Made by a program: the position numbers and the translations under genes. Under the pieces are notes generated by a model, which worked only from the letters and a program-made list of their open reading frames with translations, was not told the origin of the DNA and made no database searches. From Sphagnum compactum (lineage: Eukaryota > Bryophyta > Sphagnopsida > Sphagnales), in the NCBI GenBank assembly GCA_965153455.1, contig OZ234503.1, positions 5,394,001 through 5,458,000 on the forward strand: DNA of 64,000 nt, given 5' to 3'. Shown here piece by piece: positions 1-9,808 of the stretch; the stretch's first letter is position 1; the number at the start of each line of letters is the position of its first letter.

Positions 1-145
1 CCCAACTGCTTTTTTTCTGTTTCTGAACTCCAATTGCTTCTTTTTTCTTCTTCTTCTATTGTTAACACCACTTTCTAAATTCCAATTCCTGCAATTCTGT
101 TTTTGAACTCCAGTTGCTTCTTTCGGTTTTGAACTCAATTGCTAC
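1..145. repeat. Degenerate short repeat, pyrimidine-rich
   Basis: About four loose copies of a 35-40 base unit with the core 'gaactccaattgcttctt' occur here. The tract is strongly T/C-rich. No coding function is seen. Confidence 0.45.
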
Positions 146-285
146 TTCTTCTGTTTTGAAGCTTTAAGGTTTTCAATCGTGAATTTTATTGCAGCTTGTT
201 GAGTGTTGTCGCGCTCTGAGTTTTTTTTAGTGGGTCCTCCAGTGGTCATCTTTTGTTGTCAGGGTTGGCAGTGGATGAAAAAGCG

Positions 286-312
286 CATGCTGCTGCTGCT
301 GCTGCTGCTGGA
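286..312 (+). repeat. (CTG)n microsatellite
   Basis: An uninterrupted run of about eight CTG/GCT triplets. It follows an ATG and would read as a leucine run, but the frame closes within a few codons, so it is recorded only as a microsatellite. Confidence 0.8.
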
Positions 313-1930
313 GCTCAATTTTAATTTCAAATAGAAATTAGGGCTTCGAGTTATTGATTGTTTGCAACGACTATAAAGGAAAAGGTTGAATGGAGTTTGA
401 TCTTTCTTTTGCTATACAGTGGGAACTACTGTTTGCACAAACTGGTGCACATAAGGCAGGTAATGATTTCATCGCAAGATGAGGAAATTGCCACTTAAGA
501 AAAAAACTAGATTTTTTCAAGATTGAAAAAATGCTTCAGTTTAAAGCTCTTCTTAGACTACTCTTGTGCTATACAGAAGTACGCCTTTTATGACGTAACA
601 GAAGTATTGGATGCAGAAGAATTTGAACATGTGTGGACATTTTCTTCAAGTTATTTGACTCTTCTTATATGGTCTCTGTGTTGATCTTTTGTCATTGGTT
701 TCCAATTGAAGAGCACTGTGAACAGAGTTCTGCAATTGGAAGTAACACTCCATTTGTTGTGGCAGTGAATTCAGACCTGTTGGAAGTGGCAAGAAGTACG
801 AGTGAGATAGCACCAGAACAAGGAAGATTTGCATCATTTCAGGTGTAGCTAACAACCCTTCTTCCCTGCAGTCTGCCTTTTGCTTCTGAGGGCATTGCAA
901 GTTGGGTGCCTGTGCAGCATCATGTTAGCCCGAGCTCAGGCCATGTCAGTGAGTAGCTGAACAATAACTTCCTCCTACATGGGAAGTGCACCTTGGCTAC
1001 ATCAAGAGCATTGTGTGAAAGTGTGAATGCATCTGTGTGATTCTGTTTTGATATATAGGCAAGAGAAAGATGCCAAGCTTGTCACCTGTTGCAACTGCCA
1101 AGTGAAGGATGCTTCCAGAAGTAGTAGACTGCTTCATCTGTTGCTGCAGCGATATTGTCTTCTGCTCTTCTGAGTTACTGCGCATGCTTCTTGTATGTTG
1201 TTGAATGATCATGAGTTGGTTTTTACTGGAAGACACTGTTGAAGGTGATCAACCTCACAGATGGCCTCCTTGTCTAGAAAAATGTGTCCTGTGATTCTTT
1301 GACTCCTAGTATTGATGTTTGTACTGGTTGTCTTTCGCATGTTCATGACAAAAATTGAATGAGCAGTTGAATGAAAGAGACACATAGCAGAGGCAATCAA
1401 ATCTTTATTGACAGGAATCACCCACAGGTATGCTCAAAACTGGTTGTTGATGAAGTCTCAAGGATCTAGAATCTTTTCAGAATGTTTACGCACGCAATAA
1501 CCATCTGCCCATGTGTGTGATATCCAGCCCTCAAAACGTAGTGGTGAATGGTGGTGGGCAGATAGCAGTGGGAAGAGTTTGCCTCACCTGGTACACAGAA
1601 AGGCAACTTTCAGTTGGCAATCTTGCTGGGAATGCAACACATTGCCTTCTTTTGTCTTAGATTTGTTTGTCTATTGTTGAACACCTGCTAAAAAAGCGAC
1701 CATAGAATCAAAAGCAACAGAAACAATAATGAGCATGTTGGCAAGTACAGCAGCAGTCTACTGTTGTTGCAAAATGAGTGTGTATGCAAAAGGATTTACC
1801 ATGACATTTTCTTCTGTTTGTAGTGTGTGTATGCAAGCCATAGTGATGCTGCTGGACATTGTTTGTGATATGAAGAAAATCCAGCAATCCCAAAAGTTCA
1901 CACTCCAGCAATTGCAAAATTGACAGCCTT
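313..1930. other. No recognisable gene
   Basis: Only short open frames without family resemblance are seen on either strand. The stretch could hold untranslated exons or introns of a gene extending to the left of the window; nothing in it proves this. Confidence 0.4.
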
Positions 1931-1934
1931 AAAC

Positions 1935-2215
1935 ACAAGGCACATGTTGACAATGAATAACCTGAAAGAAAGGCACATGTTAATGATGAACAAACTTGAA
2001 AGGAATAAGAAAGGGTGCAATGTTGGTGCTGAACAACCTGAAAGGAATAAGAAAAGCTGCATATTAGTGATGAACAACCTGAAAGGAAGAAGAAAAGCCA
2101 CATTTTGATGACGAACCATCTGAAAGGAACAAGCAAAAGCTGCTTGTCACAATGAACAACCTCAAAGAACAAGCAAAAGGTGCATGCTGATGTCGAACAA
2201 CCTAAGCTCAAAAGC
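1935..2215. repeat. Minisatellite, about 42 bp unit
   Basis: Seven degenerate copies of a unit with the core 'gaacaacctgaaaggaa' begin near 1953, 1985, 2029, 2070, 2109, 2151 and 2193. The period is close to 42 bp, a multiple of three, so the array stays open in several frames on both strands. These frames show only the repeat and are not taken as genes. Confidence 0.75.
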
Positions 2216-2702
2216 CGTCACAGTTGATATTTCACTGGGCATAATAGGCTATGGAATTCTCCTGCTCTAATGTGAAACTGTTCGTTTGAATTGTAGCTGC
2301 AAAGAGTTTCTCCAAAACAGTCTCGGCCACTTACAACATCAGAATGTGATGGTTCTGTATAGGAGCTCTGCCCTGATTCTAATTGTTCTCATTAGAGAGG
2401 GGAAAGGTCAAGCTTTTGTGCACCTACAGGAATGGTAGTTCAAGCAATCACGTTACAGTCAAAGCAGACATCCCTGACTGTGGACGCTGGTCTCCTCTTA
2501 AGTTTTTCTTCTGCATTCGGCCACACATGTCAGTGAAGGAAAAAGACATCAGACTCGCAATGCATGTGCCTTCTTCTTCAAGGTTCTTGTAACCTGCAAT
2601 TTAACATTCTTACCAAAGAGAGGGGGAAGCAGCAAGAACAACAACAAAAACGATGACGTCTTCGCAAATGCATTTGCTCTGCTTCTTAAAGAAGAAGTTC
2701 CA

Positions 2703-3170
2703 TTACCGTTGCTTGTCTGACGTTGCTCGCATTTGCTCCATTGCTTTCTCACATAGTAGTATCGCCTTCTCTCTTTCTTGCGAGCTTGACATTCCATGCA
2801 AAGATGGCACGTTCAGTGTTTTCTCACGTATGGAAACTGTGACAACTTCTGTGCGTTCCAGTAATGCTTTGCCAGAGAGAGTTTTTGTCGAGGGAGTTTC
2901 GACGCTTCTAGAATCGTCCCGCGCAAGCACGCAAGAGCTGTTGCCAGTGTAGGGGAAAGAAGAATACCATGCGTTGCCACAAGTGTCGCCTCCTCCGTCG
3001 TAAGATCCGAGATCTGAAGTGAAGCAGCCGTCGGAGTGGAAAGATGGAGTGCTGCTGCTGCCTGACGTCGCGGGGACGAAGATCCAGCGTTGCGACGAAC
3101 CGCACACAGGAAGAATTCCTCTCTCGTTGACAACAACCTTCCGTGTTCTCCTGCGCATCATCCTCTTCAT
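2703..3170 (-). CDS. Possible small serine-rich protein, unrecognised
   Basis: A minus-strand frame of about 155 codons begins at an ATG (MKRMMRRR) and stays open upstream without another ATG to 3314. It has a basic N-terminus, a Ser/Gly-rich middle and a charged C-terminal part (QEREKAILLCEKAMEQM) that could form a helix. The region is less AT-rich than its surroundings. A donor-like sequence at the end (CAACG then GTAATG) and an acceptor near 2601 would add a few residues before a stop. It lies head to head with the b5 reductase gene, so the two could share a promoter. I recognise no family; it could be a chance frame in a GC-richer promoter region. Confidence 0.25.
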   Translation of the reverse strand: MKRMMRRRTRKVVVNERGILPVCGSSQRWIFVPATSGSSSTPSFHSDGCFTSDLGSYDGGGDTCGNAWYSSFPYTGNSSCVLARDDSRSVETPSTKTLSGKALLERTEVVTVSIREKTLNVPSLHGMSSSQEREKAILLCEKAMEQMRATSDKQR

Positions 3171-3510
3171 CAGTTTTGTCACCCGTCTGTTGCAGAGATC
3201 CCAGGAGTTTCTCGCGAAATTCCGAGCCCCGCACTTTCTTCCGCACTTTCCCCGCGCAGTTCGAGGATTGTGGAGATGTGTTTCGGGCTCTGAAGCTTCC
3301 TGTTTCTGTGACAATCTTCTCGCCGTTGTAAGAAATTCCTGGATCGCACGTTGTTTTCCTTTCCCTGTTCTAGTGCTCTTGCTTGCGCGCTTGAGGAGTT
3401 GTGCGCGTCCTCTTTGTTCCTTTCAGATCGCTGTCAATTGAGATCCTTTGTTTCCTTGTTGTTTTCAAACAATCTGAGTAACTACTGTCTTTGCCGAGCT
3501 TGTTGTTTCC

Positions 3511-3640
3511 AAGTAGTCTGTTTCTGGACTTGCATCTGAAGCTCTGGATCTCGTGTTGCTCCGGAACAAGTGCTTGTTAAGTAGTGTGTTTCCGGATTTG
3601 CATCTGAAGCTCTAGGATCTTCGTGTTGCTCCGGAAGTGC
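3511..3640 (+). repeat. Tandem duplication in the leader of the b5 reductase gene
   Basis: Two copies of a unit of about 68 bp start at 3511 and 3579 with 'aagtagt(c/g)tgttt' and share 'ttgcatctgaagctct' and 'gtgttgctccgga'. They lie 200-330 bp upstream of the start codon, in the likely promoter or 5' leader. Confidence 0.7.
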
Positions 3641-3843
3641 AGATTTTTTGTTTCTTGCCCCTCCCTCCGTGCATTTCCGACAGGAGATTGATAAGACAAC
3701 AGCAGCTCGAGAGAGGGAGAGAAGGCGCAGCAGCAATTTCTGCATCCTTCGATCTTGGACTGATCGTTTGTGTAAGTATATACGAAGAGGGAAGCGACAG
3801 AAGAGAGAGAGAGAGAGGTCAGAAAAACAACCGGTGGTCTGTA

Positions 3844-6800
3844 ATGGCACTATTACTCAATCGTGCGGGAAGAAGAGCAGGCAATATGCTCTCAACTTTG
3901 TTGCTACGGGATGCAGGGACTTCACCGTACCTTGTCGCAGCGTCTATTGTTCAGAAGGAGGACAATGGAGGCTCATTTGCGAAGGATTTTGCCTCGGCAG
4001 AATCTTCAAGAGAAGCATCATCTCCAACAGCTGCAAGCCGTGGACACGGACATGCTTTTGCTGCTAGTTTAGTTTTGGGAGCTGCAGCTTTTTATTCATC
4101 CTTGCAACAAGTGGTGTGTTCCGCTTTTTCCATTTCCCTCTCTCTGAGGATCTCAAGACTCACGCAGGCATGGGACAAACATGGGGATATCTTACAAGTT
4201 TTGTGCTGTTTGATGGGTAGTTTTTGGAAGACTTTTCTGACACCCATACCCCTTGAGTGATTTGCAATCATCAGTTGGCTGGCTGGTTATTCCTCTCTTT
4301 CTTGCTGCACATAAGGGTCTCATAATCCAAATGTTTTTGTGTCCTTGCTTCTCTTCACTTCACTGAACAGGTAGCTTCCAAGCCAGCCTTGTCAGAGGAA
4401 GGCAAAGAAGCTGAAGAAACTGGTAAATTGTCCTTCAACTAGCTGCAAGCATCTCTTTTCAATGTTTCTGATTGAGTCCTACTGTATTTTTGTTTGTTGG
4501 GTCTTTCCATTCTCTACAGAGAAAGAAGTCAGTGGACTGGGTGATGCAAGATGACAATGATGATGTGTTGTGTGTTGAACAGCAGACTAACATTTTCTGT
4601 TGTGGGAAATTACCTCTTTCTTAGTTCATTTCTGAAGCAAAAAATATAGCATGTGAAAGGTGGAAAAGGGTTTAGGGTTTTGCTTACATTGAAACAGTCC
4701 TGTAGGTTGTTGTTTCTTGCAAGCACTTACCTTCTTTCTATTGAACCTCAAGGTACACAAGATGGTCAATTATCTCCCCACATTGCCAAAGGATTGATTG
4801 AGTGGAGTGTGGGATTGGCATTGGCAGCTCTGCGACCAAATGAATGGGTTGATTTCAAGTTGAAGGAAACATATGATGTTAATCATAATACCAAGCTCTT
4901 CAGGTTAAAGTTTCATTTCTATTTATCAAGAGGGTGTTCTCCATTTGTGATTCATTTAGACAGAATGAATGTAGATGCACCTTGCAATAGCTAATATTGA
5001 TGTTTTTTAATCTCTGACTGTGTCTTTGGGCATTTTTTATGCTTTTGATTGCTGAAAAATCTTGCTGGTAGCTGTCATCTCAGAGAATTTTCTCTGCAGA
5101 TTAGTTAGTGAGTCTGTTGTTTGGTTGAGAGAATTGACTGGGGTGTGTCTCTTCCTTCAGGTTTTCATTTGATCCAGAAAAGAACTTAGGGCTCAATGTG
5201 GCATCATGCTTACTCACAATGTTAGCAACAAAACCCCTTCTTCATTGCTGGTTGAAGACCATTATAAAGTGTTTTAGTATAGTTTCTCTGTATCTTGATG
5301 GACTAGCTGTCATGCTTTTGAGCTCTGACTTGCTTCAGATAGACAGTCAAGTTTTCCAAGACAGCAAGTGCATGAGATATCTATGAATAGTCAGTATGAT
5401 GGTTGATCTTGCTTTTCTTATTCTGTTTATTTTATAGGGCTGACATTGGCACCAAGGAGGATGGAAGCCCAAAGAAAGTGATTCGTCCGTACGTTCCAGT
5501 CCCCTACCCACTGTGATGGAAGCTGATGGTAGATTCAGCTGTCATGATGATCAAGAACTATGAAAGGTTGAATGGTGACCGTTCAGTGTATTTGTTAAGA
5601 CCTCGTGGACATGTAAACAATCTAACATGTATCCATGGTATTGGTGACACAGTTACACCCCAATTTCGCCTCCAGATTCAAAGGGTTACTTTGATTTGAT
5701 GATCAAGGTCTGTTCTCACTTTATTCTACAACAACATGGCTTCAATCACTGGTTCAAAATCCAGGTTTAGATAAAGTTTGTCAGGGTTGCTTGTTCATCC
5801 ATGTCACAGGTTGGACCTGAAGAGGACTCTTCAGACTAAGTCTGCAGGTCTATCAAGTTAGAGTGGCCTTTTATTCAGTCCGTAGTCCTGTCCTTGTAAC
5901 TCATGTTTTTGCTGGGTTATGCAGGTGTATCCACAGGGTTTAATGAGTCAGCATATTGCACACTTGAAGCCTGGAGACACTCTGGCTGTGAAAGGGTGTG
6001 CTATTAACATCTTATGTTGGACCTTTTGTTATTGCTTGTACTGATATCCTTGCCAAACCTTTCTGCGAGTGATTGGTACCAGTAGATAGTGAAGGAAATT
6101 AAAGTACATTGTCTACTCTGAGAATTGGTGGGTGTTTGCATTGTTGCAGGCCTATTCCAAAGCTGCCATATGAACCCAATAAGAAGAAGCAAATTGGAAT
6201 GGTAAAGGTGGACTTAATCTTTCATGTTTGTGGTGTGAGGTGATTGTCACAGTGAATGCTTTCAGTGAGAGATAAAGATTGTGCTTTATACACATCATGA
6301 AACCATATGTTCTGTTTGGTGGTGAGGGCTGTTAACATTGCTTCATGACCGAAGGATCTCTACCACAAGGAATTAATTCTAAATGACATAAGTCATATGA
6401 ACTTAGTTTCACTGTGTGGTGGATCTTCACAGAACTCTGAAATGCAGTAATACCCTTTGGCATTTTGCATACAAGGCCTGTACTGATTTTGGGATGGTAT
6501 ATATGGGAACAACTCTCACTGTTTCTAAAAGCAACTACTTCGCAGATTGCAGGTGGTACAGGAATCACACCTATGTTGCAGGTCCTTGATGCCATTCTAT
6601 CCAATCCAGATGATAACACACAGGTTTGTCATCCCATTGTCTCTTTCAAGCCTGGAGTCACTTTGTGCTTTGATGGACAGTGATTACTGTACCCACAGAT
6701 CATCTGGAGTTTGTTCCCTGTACTGTTTAGAAGATTGAAGGTTCACTAGCAAAGTTCATTGGTATTGCTAGTTAATGCTTGTGATGTATCTGCTGCTCAG

Positions 6801-7810
6801 GTTTCACTGGTGTTTGCCAACACTACTCCTGATGACATCTTGCTGAAGGAGAAACTTGATCGTCTAGCATCTGCTCATCCCAATTTCAATGTAAATCTTG
6901 AACTTGAAGATGTCCCTTTCAGAGGAAGGCACCATGTTTCATCCTCAAGTCAAAAGTATTTCTTCCTGGTTCAAATGTAACACACCTAGACATCTATTCT
7001 GTTGCCTTTTTATTGTGTGATGTTCTAGAGTGTAGTTGTGTAACTCATCGTGGTTGTATTTTGTAGGTGTTTTATGTAGTGGATAAACCAACAGAGGATT
7101 GGAAAGGTGGGAGAGGGTATATCAACAAAGATGTACTGCTGAAGGCTTTACCATCTCCCTCTGATGATACAGTTATTCTGGTAGATGCTCAACTGCAGGC
7201 CCATATGTCCACTGTAGACAAAGCTTGCTATGTCAAACAATACTGAACAAACAATTGACATATATTTTAGGAGCAATTCATCTCATGCCTCTTTAGTTGT
7301 ATGTGGTTTTTGCTAGTTGGATGGATTGTGCATTTTCATCATCTATTATCTAGTGGTCTTGTATGTTTTGTCTTTCTCATGATGCTCGTCTTTTGGCAGG
7401 TCTGTGGACCTCCTGGGCTGATGAAACTCATTTCTGGAGACAAAGCAAAGGACAAATCTCAAGGAGAGGTATATATATATATATATTTGCATATGTATAT
7501 GCATTAATCTATATTTGCCATCTTCTAGCCCTGATTTTGGCAGGATTTAGCAAATGTCTACATTGGAACCAATTGTGCATCCATAGGAAGGTAGCAATGA
7601 TTTGTATGCAGGCATTCTTTAGACTGCTTTCTTGTGGTATGTGCAGATGCTGTAGTCTTCTGGTAGACCAAAAGGATCAAAATCACAAATCCTTTATGCA
7701 CTTTTGACAAGTAACAAATAAATATGTGTTTTTTCTTGGGGTTTTATGTTCAGGTGGAAGGACTACTCAAGGATTTGGGTTACCCTAAGGAACAAGTGTA
7801 CAAGTTCTAG
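3844..7810 (+). CDS. CBR2: NADH-cytochrome b5 reductase, mitochondrial type
   Basis: FAD enzyme that passes electrons from NADH to cytochrome b5. Rebuilt exons: 3844-4110, 4371-4422, 4520-4540, 4828-4903, 5161-5220, 5438-5488, 5653-5707, 5925-5995, 6150-6201, 6546-6623, 6801-6890, 7067-7180, 7400-7468, 7754-7810; all introns are GT..AG and the 1113 nt give 370 aa. The N-terminus has scattered Arg/Ser and a hydrophobic segment ([17 protein letters not shown], about residues 70-88), fitting mitochondrial targeting plus a membrane anchor. The FAD domain shows RPYTPIS, the nucleotide-binding domain GGTGITPM and CGPPG, and the protein ends in the typical aromatic VYKF. Exon 3 is a 21 bp microexon. 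No lesion is seen, so the gene looks intact. Its neighbour on the same strand is a transporter with no evident functional link. Confidence 0.93.
7469..7500. repeat. (TA)n microsatellite in intron 13 of the b5 reductase
   Basis: A TA dinucleotide run directly follows the splice donor, with a few interruptions. Confidence 0.7.
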
Positions 7811-8249
7811 GTTGGATGAATCTGAACTACTACTTACTACTACTATGCACTGTGTTTTGACATTTGCATCATGTAAGGCTGTGTTTGTTTTGAATGCTAG
7901 CAGCCAACATCACGGACTTAAAAAGAGTCTTACCATTTGCTTGTCATGACTCAAGTCTTCCTGTTGCTTTTGGAAATGATGAGCAGAAACCCAGAACACA
8001 GATTTCTTGCATAATTGTTTGCCCAAAAATATTTTGAGCAGAATACTTATATGTGAGAATTACTATAAGACTTGTATCTACACCCCACTGTCAAAGGCTG
8101 ATGAAGCAGAAGGTCTAACACTTTGTGAGCAAAGCTTATTGCATATGCATCCTGCACCCTTGTTGCATTGTGCACTGTTTTGTCTTGTTGCAAGAATGAA
8201 GAAAGAATTCTGCAACGATGTTGTGATTGTTTTGTTTATTTATAGGAGA

Positions 8250-9775
8250 AGAAGATGAGCAGCTGGATGGGTGGATGGATGATATTCTGAGATGGATCCA
8301 TTTTTGCAAATGGTTTGGTTAATGGTATGAAGAAGACATGTAAGGATGGATGGTATTTTGGTATTTTGAGCTTGTTGCACTTTCAAGGCCATGAGTGTTT
8401 ATGGATGGATGATATCTGAGTTTGTTCCACTTTCATGGCCGTAATCATAGAATTGGATGATATATTGACACGCGCATTGGAATGGACGGTATTGTGAGCT
8501 TGTTGCTTTTTGGTACTTTGGGCTTACGGACGGATGATATTTTGAATTGCAGTTTTAAACCCAAGTATCTGGATCTGAGCTTGTTGCCTTTCAAGGCCGA
8601 GAGCATCTGGATGGATGATATCTGAGCTTCTTGCATTTCATGGCTGTGATTTACAAGTGGATGATATATGGATGTGAGGATAGGAATGGATGATGTTCTA
8701 AACTCGTTGCATTTTCAAGCCCCGGATTAGGGATGAATGATATTTTGAGCTACTTGCATTTTCAAGTCTGTTCGCGTATGGATGGACGAAGTTCTGGACT
8801 TCTTGCCTTTTCTAAAGGCCGTGAGCGGAGGAATAGATGATATTTTGAGCCTGTGGCATGGTCAAGGCCGTGAGAATTAGGATCGATGATACTTTGAGCT
8901 AGTTGCATTTTCAAAGCCTAGAGTGTAGGGATGGATGATACTTGGCTTAACTGCAATTTCAACGGCCGTGAGCACATGGATGGATGATATTTTTAAATCG
9001 TTGCATATTTTACGGGGCGCTTGTTGATAGGATGAAGAAGACTAGGTCATGGATGGATGTTATTCTCGGTTTCTCGCATTTTTTAGGGCACGTTTGTTGA
9101 TGGAATGAGAAAGACTAGAGTATTGGATGGAAAATATTATGAGCCGCCTATTGCAATTTCAACGGGCGTGCTTGTTGATGGGATGAAGATGACGGGGTCA
9201 TGGATGGATGTTATTCTAGTTTGTTTCATTTTCGAGGGCATGTTCGTTGATGGGATGAAAAAGACGAGTCTATTGGATGGATAATATTATAGATGGCATA
9301 TGGATGATATTTGAGAATTCAAAGGCCGTGAGCATATGGATGGATGATATTTTCAGCTTGTTGCATTTTAAAGGCTGTAAGCATATGGACAGATGGTATT
9401 ATTGAATTGTTGCATTTTTCAAGGCGCGCTCGTTAATGGGATGAAGAAGACGACGGGGTCATGAATGGATGTTACTTTAATTTATTGCATTTTGACGGTC
9501 GTGTTTGTTCATGGGATGAAAAAATGAGTGTATTGGATGGCATATGGATGGATGATATTTCAGCTTAGTGCATTTTCTGAGCATATGGATGGATGATATC
9601 ATAAGAATTTTGCATTTTTTATGGGGGCGCTTGTTAATGGATGAAGAAGACGAGTGCATTGGATGGATAATATTATGAGCTTGTTGTAATTTTCGAGGGC
9701 ACGATTGTTGATAGGATGAAAAAGACGTGTGTATTGGATGGATGATATTCTGAGCTTGATCGATTTTAAAAGGCC
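8250..9775 (+). repeat. Degenerate minisatellite filling the CBR2-transporter gap
   Basis: More than twenty imperfect copies of a unit of roughly 60-65 bp are seen, each with 'ggatggatgatatt', then 'tgagcttgttgcatttt' and 'aaggccgtgagc'. From about 9000 on, copies are arranged in a longer composite unit that also contains 'ttgatgggatgaagaagac'. The array starts about 440 bp after the b5 reductase stop and its last copy ends about 35 bp before the transporter start codon. Confidence 0.85.
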
Positions 9776-9808
9776 GGCTTCGTGCTGCGCTTCAGGGAGA
9801 ACAAGACG

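Noticed and set aside
1708-2211. Long minus-strand frame of 167 codons
   Set aside because: It is produced by a minisatellite whose period is a multiple of three; the peptide only mirrors the repeat.
3019-3441. Plus-strand frame of 140 codons before CBR2
   Set aside because: No homology is recognised, it overlaps the opposite-strand frame and it lies in a GC-richer promoter region where chance frames are common.
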